Notes: generated by a model not told the origin, from the sequence alone. Numbered from the stretch's first letter, positions 1 to 8,286 are shown. The stretch is 64,000 nucleotides of DNA from Zobellella maritima (GCF_003075035.1 NZ_QCZE01000001.1:382187-446186); one strand, 5' to 3'. Numbers and translations: made by a program.

Positions 1-2592
1 AGGTTTGGCGCGGGCCCCGCCAGCCGGCGGGGTCCAGTGAGACGTCTCGGAGGAAATCAGATGTACCCATATGTGCTTGAAGCCGACGGCATCAGCAAAG
101 GCTTCCCCGGTGTCAAGGCACTGGACAATGTCACCCTGAAGATACGGCCCGGCAGCGTGCATGCGCTGATGGGCGAAAACGGCGCCGGCAAGTCCACCCT
201 GATGAAGTGCCTGATCGGTATCTACACCCCGGATACCGGTGTGATCAAGGTCAAAGGCAAGGAAATGCATTTCTGCGATACCATGGACGCGCTGCATTCC
301 GGTATTTCCATGATCCACCAGGAGCTGAACCTGGTGCCCTACATGACGGTGGCGGAAAATATCTGGCTGGGGCGCGAACCGATGAAGGGCCCCTTCGTCG
401 ACCACGACACCCTGTATCAGCAAACCGATACCCTGCTCAGGCAGCTCAATATCAAGGTCAAACCCGATACCTTGGTGGGGGAGCTCAGTATCGGTACCCA
501 GCAGATGATCGAAATTGCCAAGGCGGTGTCCTACGATGCCGACGTGGTGATCATGGACGAGCCGACTTCGGCCCTGACCGAAGGCGAGGTGTTTCACCTG
601 TTTCGCATCATCAATAACCTCAGGGAGCAAGGCAAGTCCATCGTCTATATCAGCCACAAGATGGACGAAATTTTTGAAATCACCGACGAGATCAGCATCT
701 TCCGCGACGGCACCTATGTCGGCTCGGACAAGACCGAACACTTCGACCGCCAGAGCCTGATCACCAAGATGGTGGGCCGTGAGCTGACCCAGATGTTCCC
801 CAAGTTCAACGACAACATCGGCGAAGAAGTGCTGCGCGTCGAGAACCTCAGCCGCGCCGGCAAGTTCCACGATGTCAGCTTTTCCCTCAAGCGGGGCGAG
901 ATCCTGGGGGTGGCCGGCCTGGTCGGCGCCGGGCGCAGCGAGGTGATGGAAAGCCTGTTTGGTGTGTACCCGGCGGACAGCGGAAGCATCGTGCTCGAAG
1001 GCCAGCAGGTTACCATCGGCTCGCCGGCCCAGGCCATCGATCTGGGACTGGCCTTTCTCACCGAAGACCGCAAGAAGTCCGGCCTGTTCCTGGTGCTGTC
1101 GGTGCTGGAGAACATGAGCATCGTCAAGATGCCCAAGTACATCGACAGCAAGGGCTTCGTCAGGCATGCGGATATGGCCAGGGACTGCCTGGAGCAAATC
1201 CATAAATTGAATATCAAGACCCCGACCATGGATCAGATCATCAACAACCTGAGCGGCGGCAACCAGCAGAAGGTGTTGATTGCCCGCTGGCTGCTGGCCC
1301 AGCCCAAGATCTTGATCCTGGATGAGCCGACCCGGGGGATCGATGTGGGGGCCAAGGCGGAAATCTATAAATTGATCAGCGAGCTCGCCAACCGGGGGGT
1401 GGCCATCATCATGGTGTCGTCCGAATTGCCGGAAATTTTGGGCATGAGCGACCGGGTGATGGTGATGCACGAAGGGCACATCACCGGCATTCTGGACAAG
1501 GCGGACGCCACCCAGGAAAAAATCCTCGAGCTGGCCTCGGAGTAAACGGTTAAAAGGACTTGAACTATGGAAAACATCAAGATGAACAAAGACGTGGTAG
1601 CGCCGGCGGTCAACCAGGCCAGCACCTGGGACAATCTCAAGAAAAAAATGCCCAGGGACATGGGTATCTTCCTGGTGATGATCGGCATCGCCCTGGTGTT
1701 TGAGGTGCTGGGTTGGGTATTCCGCGGCCAGTCCTTCCTGATGAACCCGGGCCGGCTGGTGCTGATTGTGCTGCAGGTGGCGATTATCGGCATTATCGCG
1801 GTGGGGGTGACCCAGGTGATTATCACCACCGGCATTGACCTGTCCTCCGGCTCGCTGGTGGCGTTGACGGCGGTGGTGGCGGCCAGCCTGGCCCAGACCG
1901 CCGACAGCATTTCACCCATGTACCCGGCGCTGGTCGATCTGCCGGCCATTGTGCCGATCCTGGCCGGCATCGGGGTGGGGTTGTTATGCGGCGTGATCAA
2001 CGGCTACCTGATCACCAAAACCGGGATCCCGCCCTTTATCGCCACCTTAGGGATGATGGTGTCCGCCCGAGGTCTGGCCCAGTATTACACCCAGGGTAAC
2101 CCCATCAGTTTCTTGTCCGACGGCTTTACCGCCATCGGTAGCGGCTCCATGCCGGTGGTGATCTTCCTGGTGGTGGCGGTACTGTTCCATATCGCGCTCA
2201 AGCACACCCGCTACGGCAAGTATGTATACGCCATCGGCGGCAACATGACCTCGGCCCGGGTGTCCGGCATCAATGTCGACAAGTACCTGGTCATTGTGTA
2301 CTCCATCGCCGGGGCCCTGTCCGGCCTGGCGGGCATCGTGATGGCAGCGCGGGTCAGCAGCGGCCAGTCCAGCATGGGCATGGCCTATGAGCTGGACGCC
2401 ATCGCCGCGGCGGTGATCGGCGGCACCAGCCTGATGGGCGGGGTGGGGCGTATCACCGGCTGCGTGATCGGTGCCATCATCCTCGGTCTGATGAAGAGCG
2501 GCTTTACCTTTATCGGGGTGGACACCTATATGCAGGACATCATCAAGGGCGGCATCATCGTCGGGGCCGTGGTGATCGACATGCGCCGCAAC
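1..2592 (+). repeat. Direct repeat copy A (ABC ATPase-permease block)
   Basis: This block reads identically to 11705-14296 (offset 11704), from the first base of the window to the third-last codons of the permease. Translations in more than one frame and on both strands agree, which supports DNA-level identity rather than protein-level similarity only. Homology continues with a few mismatches to about 2645 and then ends. The left limit lies outside the window. Positions 13-34 form a GC-rich hairpin in the intercistronic space before the ATPase. Confidence 0.95.
61..1545 (+). CDS. Sugar (inositol-type) ABC transporter ATP-binding protein, copy A
   Basis: This is the cytoplasmic ATPase of a CUT2-class sugar importer (RbsA/MglA family), 494 aa with two fused ABC cassettes. 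Cassette 1 has Walker A GENGAGKST (residues 38-46), a signature reading LSIGTQQ, and Walker B VIMDEPTSAL. Cassette 2 has the degenerate P-loop typical of the family (GLVGAGRSE, about 286), LSGGNQQ at 397 and LILDEPTRG with D421/E422. The ATG at 61 is preferred over a GTG at 37 because GGAGG at 49-53 sits 7 nt before it. The permease follows 21 nt downstream. Neighbouring iolB and iolG genes point to inositol or a related cyclitol, which is inference. The protein is identical to the one at 11765. Confidence 0.93.
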   Translation: MYPYVLEADGISKGFPGVKALDNVTLKIRPGSVHALMGENGAGKSTLMKCLIGIYTPDTGVIKVKGKEMHFCDTMDALHSGISMIHQELNLVPYMTVAENIWLGREPMKGPFVDHDTLYQQTDTLLRQLNIKVKPDTLVGELSIGTQQMIEIAKAVSYDADVVIMDEPTSALTEGEVFHLFRIINNLREQGKSIVYISHKMDEIFEITDEISIFRDGTYVGSDKTEHFDRQSLITKMVGRELTQMFPKFNDNIGEEVLRVENLSRAGKFHDVSFSLKRGEILGVAGLVGAGRSEVMESLFGVYPADSGSIVLEGQQVTIGSPAQAIDLGLAFLTEDRKKSGLFLVLSVLENMSIVKMPKYIDSKGFVRHADMARDCLEQIHKLNIKTPTMDQIINNLSGGNQQKVLIARWLLAQPKILILDEPTRGIDVGAKAEIYKLISELANRGVAIIMVSSELPEILGMSDRVMVMHEGHITGILDKADATQEKILELASE

Positions 2593-2607
2593 AGAGCCAA
2601 GCGCTGA
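1567..2607 (+). CDS. Sugar (inositol-type) ABC transporter permease, copy A
   Basis: This is a 346-aa inner-membrane permease of the RbsC/MglC (CUT2) family and pairs with the ATPase ending 21 nt upstream. The N-terminal 35-40 residues are hydrophilic. They are followed by about nine or ten hydrophobic segments, with the family signature region near AIAAAVIGGTSLMGGVGR in the C-terminal third and a basic end (MRRNRAKR). The sequence resembles inositol-type permeases (Caulobacter IatP class), and the locus context agrees. The encoded protein is identical to that at 13271. The DNA copies first differ in the Asn-Arg-Ala-Lys codons at the very end (aga/aag here, cgg/aaa there). Confidence 0.92.
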   Translation: MENIKMNKDVVAPAVNQASTWDNLKKKMPRDMGIFLVMIGIALVFEVLGWVFRGQSFLMNPGRLVLIVLQVAIIGIIAVGVTQVIITTGIDLSSGSLVALTAVVAASLAQTADSISPMYPALVDLPAIVPILAGIGVGLLCGVINGYLITKTGIPPFIATLGMMVSARGLAQYYTQGNPISFLSDGFTAIGSGSMPVVIFLVVAVLFHIALKHTRYGKYVYAIGGNMTSARVSGINVDKYLVIVYSIAGALSGLAGIVMAARVSSGQSSMGMAYELDAIAAAVIGGTSLMGGVGRITGCVIGAIILGLMKSGFTFIGVDTYMQDIIKGGIIVGAVVIDMRRNRAKR

Positions 2608-2636
2608 TTCAATACCGAACGTGAATAGCCCTTTTT

Positions 2637-2667
2637 CAGGCAGGTGCCCCAGGCCCCTGCCTGTTTT
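2637..2667 (+). terminator. Terminator-like hairpin after permease copy A
   Basis: An 8-bp stem (CAGGCAGG at 2637-2644 with CCTGCCTG at 2656-2663) is followed by TTTT. A related hairpin follows the second permease copy at 14341. Confidence 0.6.
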
Positions 2668-2685
2668 GTATTTGATGGAGGCACC

Positions 2686-3118
2686 ATAATCACCGACCCT
2701 GGCTTTTATCTGGCCGCCATCCCCGCCGTGCTGATTTACGGTATCGGCAAGGGCGGCCTGGACGGTGCCTTGGGGGGGGGGGTGGCGGTGCCCCTGCTCA
2801 ACCTGACCACTCATCCCACCACTGCCGCCGCCGTGCTGGGGGGGCACACTGGCATGGCAGCTGATGGCCCGGGCACCGGACTGGCTGCTGATCGGTTTTG
2901 TTGGCCTGGCTTCCGTACTGTTCTGCCTGCACCACTGGTTTACTCCGCCGGTGTCGGCCAGCATGTACCTTCTGCCCCAGCAGCTGGAACAACGGCTGCT
3001 GATCGGCACCATGGCGATGCTCTTTGTCCTGATCAACCTGATGAAGCTGGTGCCCCTGGTACCTCTGGGGGTGAGGATCGGCGTCTGGCTGATCAGGACC
3101 GCCAGCCAGCAGCTTAGT
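2686..3118 (+). pseudogene. TSUP (TauE/SafE) sulfite-exporter-family permease remnant
   Basis: The fragment starts like a TSUP protein (ITDPGFYLAAIPAVLIYGIG, then KGG and a glycine-rich stretch). It resumes in another frame near 2865 with family-like sequence (LLIGFVGLASVL..., then MKLVPLVPLGVRIGVWLI). Intact members have about 250 residues; fewer than 150 codons remain here. Four lesions are visible. GGAG at 2677-2680 is correctly spaced for a start, but the codon at 2686 is ATA rather than ATG. There is a deletion and frameshift near 2840-2865. The segment between KLVP and LVPLG is shortened. The C-terminus is lost where the IS200-like element begins. The family transports sulfite, sulfonates or organic acids; nothing functional is expected from this copy. 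Confidence 0.8.
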
Positions 3119-3206
3119 AAGTATTCCCCGGCAAACCCGGGGGCTTTGAAGTTGTTAGCCCCTCAAAGGGACAGAAAAAAAGCGGGAGCCGCCTAAAGGC
3201 GGCAAG

Positions 3207-3664
3207 CTATACTCCCAGTCTCAGCTGGTCATAACGTTCATCTTCTTTCTCCTGATTTTGGATATAAGCTCGCACCATCGCCTCATCCAGCCCCACTGTA
3301 GAAACAAAGTACCCTCTGGCCCAGAAATTCTCTCCGGTGAAATTTCTGCTCTTTCCTGCGAAATTCCTTGCTGTAGAAATCGCACTTTTTCCTTTGATAT
3401 ACCAAACAACATTTGATACTGACAGCTTGGCTGGGATGCTTATGCACATGTGTACATGATCTTTCATCAGATGCCCCTCCACTATCTCGCAACCCTTCTG
3501 TTTCGCGAGTTCATGCAGTATCGTGCCAAGATCTCTCCAAAAATCACCTTTTTGCGCTTTTTGGGGATGAATACAACGTGATACTTACAATTCCAATTCC
3601 AATTCCAATTCCAATTCCATTTCCATTTCCATTTCGTATGAGCCTGGCTCTGGTATTCTCTCAT
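3207..3664 (-). pseudogene. tnpA: IS200-type HUH transposase TnpA, frameshifted, with hexanucleotide expansion
   Basis: The gene reads MREYQSQAHTKW from an ATG at 3664, continues through CKYHVVFIPKKRKKVIF, then must change frame near 3540 to give DLGTILHELAKQKGCEIVEG. It ends with the HUH motif DHVHM, the ARGYFVSTVG region and the catalytic-Tyr helix AYIQNQ. The parts together match a Y1 single-strand transposase of about 150 aa. Two lesions are visible: a frameshift near 3540, and a run of six-base repeats at about 3590-3635 that encodes three Lys-Trp pairs, five Asn-Trp pairs and a final Asn-Cys where relatives have a single Lys-Trp-(Asn/Glu)-Cys. The catalytic residues remain, so decay is probably recent. 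Confidence 0.85.
3588..3636. repeat. Hexanucleotide microsatellite inside tnpA
   Basis: On the plus strand it reads as about six units of AATTCC/TTCCAA type followed by three of ATTTCC type. On the coding strand these are alternating AATTGG and AAATGG units, so length changes would be in frame. Confidence 0.9.
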
Positions 3665-3729
3665 CTGGAACTCCTATCTCTTGATCGAGACAGAAGAGCC
3701 CAGGCGACCGTATCACACGGTCAAACCCT

Positions 3730-3762
3730 AAGGAGTCCCCCGGCAAAGCCGGGGGACTCCTT
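3730..3762. repeat. Perfect 15-bp inverted repeat (IS200-like left-end hairpin)
   Basis: AAGGAGTCCCCCGGC, an AAA loop, and the exact reverse complement. This matches the subterminal hairpins recognised by IS200/IS605 TnpA. Without the IS context it could be read as a terminator, but no T-run follows. Confidence 0.75.
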
Positions 3763-3845
3763 GGTTTATTTACCGGTTGTGTTACGGCCTGCTGTTTCTC
3801 TCCGGCCTGCTCTTCCTGCAACGGAGCCTACAGGTCTGGTGGTAA

Positions 3846-4880
3846 TCAGCCCGCCATATTGAAAGGGGTGACTACCAGCACTCGGGAGAAGTCCGGCTGA
3901 ACGACTGCGGTTGCCAGGAAGCCGTGAAAGCGCAGCAGCTGCATAAAGGCCCGGTGGGCATCCTGCTGCAGATCATGGTCGATGAGGGCGGCGATGCGAC
4001 CTTCCGCCAGCAACCGGCGGTTTTCCCGGTCCAGATCGTGCCCGATCAGTACCTCGAGCGGTCGGCTCCGGGCGGCAAAGGCATCGACAATAGCCTTGTT
4101 GCCTCCCCCCACACTGTAGACGGCATTGAGCTCGGGGTGGTGGTCCAGGCAGTCGCTCATCAGTCTCAGGGTATGGTCGTATATTCCCAGGCCGCCGCTC
4201 ACCTCCACCACCCCGAGGTGTGACGCCTGCTCCCGTAGCCACTGGCGAAAACCGCTTTCCCGCTCTTCCTCGCCGCGAAAACCCTGGTTACTCAGCACCA
4301 CCGCCACTCGCTTGGGGGGGGAGGGCAGCCAGCGGCACATCAGATAGGCGGCGGTGCGCCCGGCACTGCGGTTATCCATGCCGATGTAGCCGACACGCCG
4401 GCTGGCGGGCAAGTCGGTGACCAGGGTGACCACTGGGATGCCCGCCTCAAAAAGTCGGTTGACCGCCTCGTTGATGCTCGGCTCGTCCGGAGCCTTCAGG
4501 ATCACCCCCTGGCTACCCTGCTCAAGGCAGCGTTGCAACAGCTTGGTCAAACCGGTAACGCTGATGTCTTCGAACAGGTGGAAGCGAGGGCTTATCCGGT
4601 AGGGGGCCAGACTGCCCACCTGGCCGGTCATTGCCTCCGCCACAGCTCCGCTGAACCTCTCCGGCGCCTGCATGATGACATCAAAGTACAGGGTGCGGCC
4701 GGCGGCCAATGCTGCCCGTTGCTGGCTGTCCAGCTCGCTGATGGCTTGTTCCACCCGTCTGAGGGTCTGGTAGTGCACCTGGCCGCGTCGGTGGAGCACC
4801 CTGTCCACCGTGGCCTTGCTGACCCCGGCCTGGGCCGCGATCTGCTTGATGGAGAATTTCTTGTGGTTGAGTTTGTGCAT
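3846..4880 (-). CDS. LacI-family transcriptional regulator
   Basis: This is a 344-aa cytoplasmic repressor-type protein. The N-terminal LacI helix-turn-helix (residues 9-29, FSIKQIAAQAGVSKATVDRVL split across the two helices) and hinge are followed by a periplasmic-binding-protein-like effector domain. That domain includes VGYIGMDNRSAGRTAAY, the usual dimer/effector region. It is transcribed away from the SDR-PhyH genes, leaving a 114-bp AT-rich intergenic region (4881-4994) that should hold both promoters and its operator. Context suggests control of the inositol-type locus, with a cyclitol or derived sugar as effector; this is inference. GTG/ATG alternatives are not needed, since the ATG at 4880 fits the family start. 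Confidence 0.88.
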   Translation of the reverse strand: MHKLNHKKFSIKQIAAQAGVSKATVDRVLHRRGQVHYQTLRRVEQAISELDSQQRAALAAGRTLYFDVIMQAPERFSGAVAEAMTGQVGSLAPYRISPRFHLFEDISVTGLTKLLQRCLEQGSQGVILKAPDEPSINEAVNRLFEAGIPVVTLVTDLPASRRVGYIGMDNRSAGRTAAYLMCRWLPSPPKRVAVVLSNQGFRGEEERESGFRQWLREQASHLGVVEVSGGLGIYDHTLRLMSDCLDHHPELNAVYSVGGGNKAIVDAFAARSRPLEVLIGHDLDRENRRLLAEGRIAALIDHDLQQDAHRAFMQLLRFHGFLATAVVQPDFSRVLVVTPFNMAG

Positions 4881-4959
4881 GAGGTGTTCTTGAGGCGTTT
4901 CCGTGGTCTTGTTAGCGAACTGTAAATGCTATTATTAGTTCAAAATAAATATAAATAAA

Positions 4960-4977
4960 ATGTTTGTTTTGTTGATG
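4960..4977 (+). promoter_or_regulatory. Candidate operator motif upstream of the SDR gene
   Basis: ATGTTTGTTTTGTTGATG lies just before the SDR ribosome-binding site in the LacI-regulator/SDR intergenic region. A near copy, ATGTTTATTGTTGTTGATG, lies at 10578-10596 upstream of the binding-protein gene. The two loci sit in the same locus and are otherwise unrelated here, so the motif could be a shared regulatory element. It is not an obvious palindrome. Confidence 0.3.
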
Positions 4978-4994
4978 TGTCATCGGAGGGACAG

Positions 4995-5843
4995 ATGAGC
5001 CAGAGTGACAAGCGAGAATTTGAAGGACGTTATTTTGTGGTGACCGGCAGCACCCAGGGGTTGGGAGCGGCGGTGGCCGAGTTGCTGGCGGTACGGGGGG
5101 CGGCAGGCCTAGTACTGTGCGGGCGCAGCCGGGACAAGGGGCAGATCCAGGTCGACCGGCTGACCAGGCTGGGCTGTCCCTCCTGGTTTGTTCCGGCGGA
5201 TCTGGAGCGAGCGGAGGATTGTCAGGCCATCATTGACGAAGCCGAGCGGCGTTTCGGCACCCTGCACGGCCTGGCCAACTGCGCTGGCATGTCGGATCGG
5301 GGGGGTATTCTGGACACCGCCCCGGCGCTGTTCGACCGCATCTTCGCGGTCAACGTGCGGGCGCCCTTTTTCCTGATGCAGGCGGCCATCAAACTGATGA
5401 TCCGCAACCAGGTGGCAGGCAGCATCGCCAACATCATCACCATGACTTCCCATGGCGGGCAATCCTTCCTTACCCCTTACGCCGCCTCCAAGGGAGCGCT
5501 GACCACCCTCACCAGAAATGTGGCCTACAGTGCCATGCGCAACCGGATAAGGGTCAACGGTCTCAACATCGGCTGGATGGACTCGCCCCATGAGCACGAG
5601 ATCCAACGCCAGTACCACGGCGCTGCCGACGACTGGTTGACCAGAGTGGAACAGGCACAGCCCTTTGGCCGCCTGCTCAAGCAGGAGGAAGTGGCACGGG
5701 CGATATCATTTATGCTGTCTGATGAGTCGGGAATGATGACCGGTGCCATCATCGACTTCGATCAGGGGGTGATCGGTTGTGGTGACGAGGGCTCGCCCAA
5801 GCCGGCGGCGGCCCTGGTCCTGCCGGAAGGAGGTGAGGAATGA
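4995..5843 (+). CDS. SDR-family oxidoreductase
   Basis: This is a 282-aa NAD(P)-dependent short-chain dehydrogenase/reductase. The Rossmann motif TGSTQGLG is at residues 17-24. The NCAG motif, the catalytic Ser in TMTSHGG, and Tyr/Lys in YAASKGAL are all present. The ATG at 4995 is chosen because GGAGG at 4985-4989 precedes it by 5 nt; an in-frame GTG at 4977 would lie upstream of that site. The stop overlaps the next gene's start by 4 nt (ATGA), indicating translational coupling. The substrate is unknown. In this locus oxidation of an inositol isomer or a keto-inositol is plausible but not shown by sequence. It is divergent from the LacI-type regulator. Confidence 0.9.
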   Translation: MSQSDKREFEGRYFVVTGSTQGLGAAVAELLAVRGAAGLVLCGRSRDKGQIQVDRLTRLGCPSWFVPADLERAEDCQAIIDEAERRFGTLHGLANCAGMSDRGGILDTAPALFDRIFAVNVRAPFFLMQAAIKLMIRNQVAGSIANIITMTSHGGQSFLTPYAASKGALTTLTRNVAYSAMRNRIRVNGLNIGWMDSPHEHEIQRQYHGAADDWLTRVEQAQPFGRLLKQEEVARAISFMLSDESGMMTGAIIDFDQGVIGCGDEGSPKPAAALVLPEGGEE

Positions 5844-6994
5844 AGGCGCTCTATCTGCAACCGGAGCAACTGGATCTGACCGAGTTCGCGACCCTGTGTG
5901 AGCAGTCACCGGTCTTGTCCGACTATCCCCTGGCGGCCGGTATCGAGCGCGGGGTTCTGGTCTATCGGGCGCAAACCCTGAACACTGCGGTCCACCGTGA
6001 TCGCATCGAGGTGCTGACCGAGCTGCATCGGGCTCTCGCCCAAGGGCCGGGAGTGCTGGTAATCAAGGGCGGTTATGCCGATAAAGCGGTGATCGAGCGT
6101 AACACGGCGGTGTTCGAGTGTATCTTCGCGGAAGAGGCACAAGCCGGGGCCGCAGCGGATCACTTCGCCCAGGCCGGTGATAATGGCCGTATATGGAACT
6201 CGCTGCAGAAGGTGGCTGAGCGGGATGCCGCAGCCTTTATCGACTACTATGGCAACTCCTTGCTGGCGCTGGTGTGCGAGGCCTGGCTGGGACCCTGGTA
6301 CCAGCTTACCGCTCAGGTCAATGTGGTGCGCCCGGGCGGCAAGGCCCAGCAGCCGCACCGGGATTATCATCTCGGCTTTCAGCCGGTGGCCGACGTGAGC
6401 CGTTTTCCGCTGCCGGTGCAGCTATTGTCTCAGTACTTGACGCTGCAGGGTGCCGTGGCCCATTCGGACATGCCGCTGGCCTCGGGGCCGACCCTGCTGC
6501 TGCCCTTCTCTCAGCAGTATGACGGTGGCTACCTGGCCTGGAGGCGGTCGGATTTCATCGAGTATTTCGAGCGACACGCGGTGCAGCTGCCCCTGGAGCA
6601 GGGGGATATGCTGTTCTTCAGCCCGGCCCTGTTCCATGCCGCCGGTAGCAACAGCACCGAGGATGTGGTGCGTACCGCCAATTTGCTGCAGGTGTCTTCT
6701 GCCTTCGGCAAGCCGATGGAAAGCCTGAGCCGGGAGAGGATATTGCGACACATCTATCCAGAACTGCTGGCCCGTCATCGTCAGGGCCGGCTGGCGGAGT
6801 CCGAGCTGTCGGCGCTGATCGCGGCCGCTGCTGATGGCTACTCCTTTCCCACCAACCTGGATCGGGATCCTCCCCTCGGTGGTTTGGCGCCCCGGACCCA
6901 GCAGCAACTGCTGCGTCAGGCACTGGAAGAAAACTGGACGGAGGCTGACTTTCTCCGCCAACTGAACCTGGGCAAGGAAAATCGGCTGGCGTGA
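5840..6994 (+). CDS. Phytanoyl-CoA dioxygenase (PhyH)-like Fe(II)/2-oxoglutarate oxygenase
   Basis: This 384-aa protein has the double-stranded beta-helix iron site of the PhyH family: His173-x-Asp175 (QPHRDYH), distal His266 (LFHAAGS) and a downstream Arg in DVVRTAN for 2-oxoglutarate. Such enzymes hydroxylate small organic substrates using O2. It overlaps the SDR gene by 4 nt, so the two are co-translated, suggesting hydroxylation and oxidation of the same compound. About 70 nt downstream lies a dead isomerase fragment and then iolB. No iol pathway of textbook type contains a PhyH enzyme, so this pair may feed a non-canonical substrate into the pathway (inference). Confidence 0.85.
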   Translation: MKALYLQPEQLDLTEFATLCEQSPVLSDYPLAAGIERGVLVYRAQTLNTAVHRDRIEVLTELHRALAQGPGVLVIKGGYADKAVIERNTAVFECIFAEEAQAGAAADHFAQAGDNGRIWNSLQKVAERDAAAFIDYYGNSLLALVCEAWLGPWYQLTAQVNVVRPGGKAQQPHRDYHLGFQPVADVSRFPLPVQLLSQYLTLQGAVAHSDMPLASGPTLLLPFSQQYDGGYLAWRRSDFIEYFERHAVQLPLEQGDMLFFSPALFHAAGSNSTEDVVRTANLLQVSSAFGKPMESLSRERILRHIYPELLARHRQGRLAESELSALIAAAADGYSFPTNLDRDPPLGGLAPRTQQQLLRQALEENWTEADFLRQLNLGKENRLA

Positions 6995-7067
6995 AGGCTT
7001 TGCAAAGGTTGTCTGTAACGACGCAGCGAAGAAGCAACATGGCTTAAAGCCCTGTCGAAGGGCCATG

Positions 7068-7220
7068 ATGACCATGTATATTGCCAGTGTTCCCTGCTGC
7101 TGGGGCGAGGATGACATCAACAATCCCCTCCTGCCGCCCTGGGAGTCATGTTCCCCATCGGTCGGGTGCGTGCTGGACTATCAGGGTTATATCACGGTGG
7201 CGCAGGAGCGGGATCCGCCA
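7068..7220 (+). pseudogene. Remnant of the TIM-barrel sugar isomerase (copy A)
   Basis: The fragment starts MTMYIASVPCCWG and reads to LLPPWE, matching the first 26 or so residues of the intact gene at 14425. It then jumps to CVLDYQGYITVAQERDP, matching that gene's C-terminal region. About 670 bp equivalent to 14501-15173 is missing. A second deletion of 36 bp removed the DNA between two GCTGGACTA repeats (equivalent to 15198 and 15234). Homology to the copy-B flank continues weakly to about 7290. The remaining frame is open but cannot form a TIM barrel. Confidence 0.88.
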
Positions 7221-7464
7221 AGGCCACCGGCAGCAGCTCCCCGGCCACGATCTCCGGCAACGTTTGAAACAAGCATTCCCGTAATTCACTCTTTGTCGGC
7301 GTATCTCGGCCTTCTGTTGTGTTTTCAGGTTAACGAGTTGCGTTACTAGTCACAAATTCGTTAAAGAGGGTTTAAATTTCCAGCTCCATAGCTTCATTAT
7401 GTGAAATAAGTGTTTTATTATAATTTATGGCGGAATTAATAATTCATCAACCAGGGGGGGACGG

Positions 7465-8286
7465 ATGTCCAAGTTATTATCCAGGTGCCAGCAACCGGAC
7501 AGTCAGGGTGCCATTCAGCGCATCACGCCGGAGTCGGCCGGTTGGGGGTATGTGGGCTTCGAGGTGTACGAACTGGAAGCCGGCCAGAGCTTAAGCCAGG
7601 ACACACTGGACCAGGAAGTCTGCCTGGTGCTGGTCGCGGGCAAGGCCAGCGTACGCAGCCGTGAATTGAGTGTTGAATCTATCGGCGAGCGCATGAGCCC
7701 TTTTGAACGCAAGAAGCCTTATTCGGTGTATGTGCCCAACGACGATCACTTTACCGTGACCGCTGAAACCCGGCTGGAGCTGGCGGTCTGCCGCGCGCCG
7801 GGTCATGGCAACCACAAGGCACGGCTGATCGGCCCGGAGCAGGTGGAGGCGGAGCACCGCGGCAAGGGGCGCAACCAGCGTTATGTGCACAATATTTTGC
7901 CTGATACTGCGGCGGCGGACAGCCTGCTGGTGGTGGAAGTGTTCACCGATGAAGGCTGCACCAGCTCCTATCCGTCCCACAAGCACGACAGGGACGCCGA
8001 GCCGGGCGAAACCTATCTGGAAGAGACCTATTACCATCGTATCGATCCGCCCCAGGGCTTTGCCATGCAGCGGGTCTATACCGACGATTTCGAGCTGGAT
8101 GAGTGCATGGCGCCCTATAACCAGGACGTGGTGATGGTGCCAAAGGGATACCACCCGGTCGCCACCATTGCCGGCTATGACAACTATTACCTGAACGTAA
8201 TGGCAGGCCCCACCCGCAAGTGGCGTTTTACCTGGGAAGCCGATCACGCCTGGGTCAATTCAGATAATTACCCGAAAGCAAGATAA
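7465..8286 (+). CDS. iolB: 5-deoxy-glucuronate isomerase
   Basis: IolB converts 5-deoxy-glucuronate to 5-dehydro-2-deoxy-gluconate in the cytoplasmic myo-inositol pathway. The 273-aa product is full length for this bicupin family. It shows the metal-site region SSYPSHKHDRD with EETYYHRIDPPQGF, then DVVMVPKGYHP, and the family-typical ending near RKWRFTWEADHAW. The ATG follows a G-run/GGGGGG site about 8 nt upstream. The preceding 115 bp (7350-7464) is AT-rich and probably carries a promoter. iolG lies 84 nt downstream on the same strand. A deleted, nonsense-mutated copy of this gene remains at 15446-15555, so this is the only functional iolB in the window. Confidence 0.93.
   Translation: MSKLLSRCQQPDSQGAIQRITPESAGWGYVGFEVYELEAGQSLSQDTLDQEVCLVLVAGKASVRSRELSVESIGERMSPFERKKPYSVYVPNDDHFTVTAETRLELAVCRAPGHGNHKARLIGPEQVEAEHRGKGRNQRYVHNILPDTAAADSLLVVEVFTDEGCTSSYPSHKHDRDAEPGETYLEETYYHRIDPPQGFAMQRVYTDDFELDECMAPYNQDVVMVPKGYHPVATIAGYDNYYLNVMAGPTRKWRFTWEADHAWVNSDNYPKAR

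Larger units (their letters stand above)
3120..3765 (-). mobile_element. IS200/IS605-family insertion sequence (degenerate)
   Basis: A broken TnpA gene on the minus strand is flanked by subterminal hairpins, as in IS200-type elements, which have no terminal inverted repeats. The upstream (left-end) hairpin is a perfect 15-bp palindrome with a 3-nt loop at 3730-3762. On the transposase 3' side there is GCCGCCT-AA-AGGCGGC at 3188-3203, abutting the stop codon, and a CCCCGG..CCGGGG palindrome at about 3126-3142. Exact ends cannot be fixed without a reference or an empty site. The element has interrupted or truncated the TSUP gene. Confidence 0.7.

Noticed and set aside
3730-3762. Rho-independent terminator
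   Set aside because: There is no T-run, and the position fits an IS200 end hairpin better.
7065-7349. 94-codon open frame as a functional gene
   Set aside because: It is a fusion of the two ends of the isomerase gene with the barrel removed.
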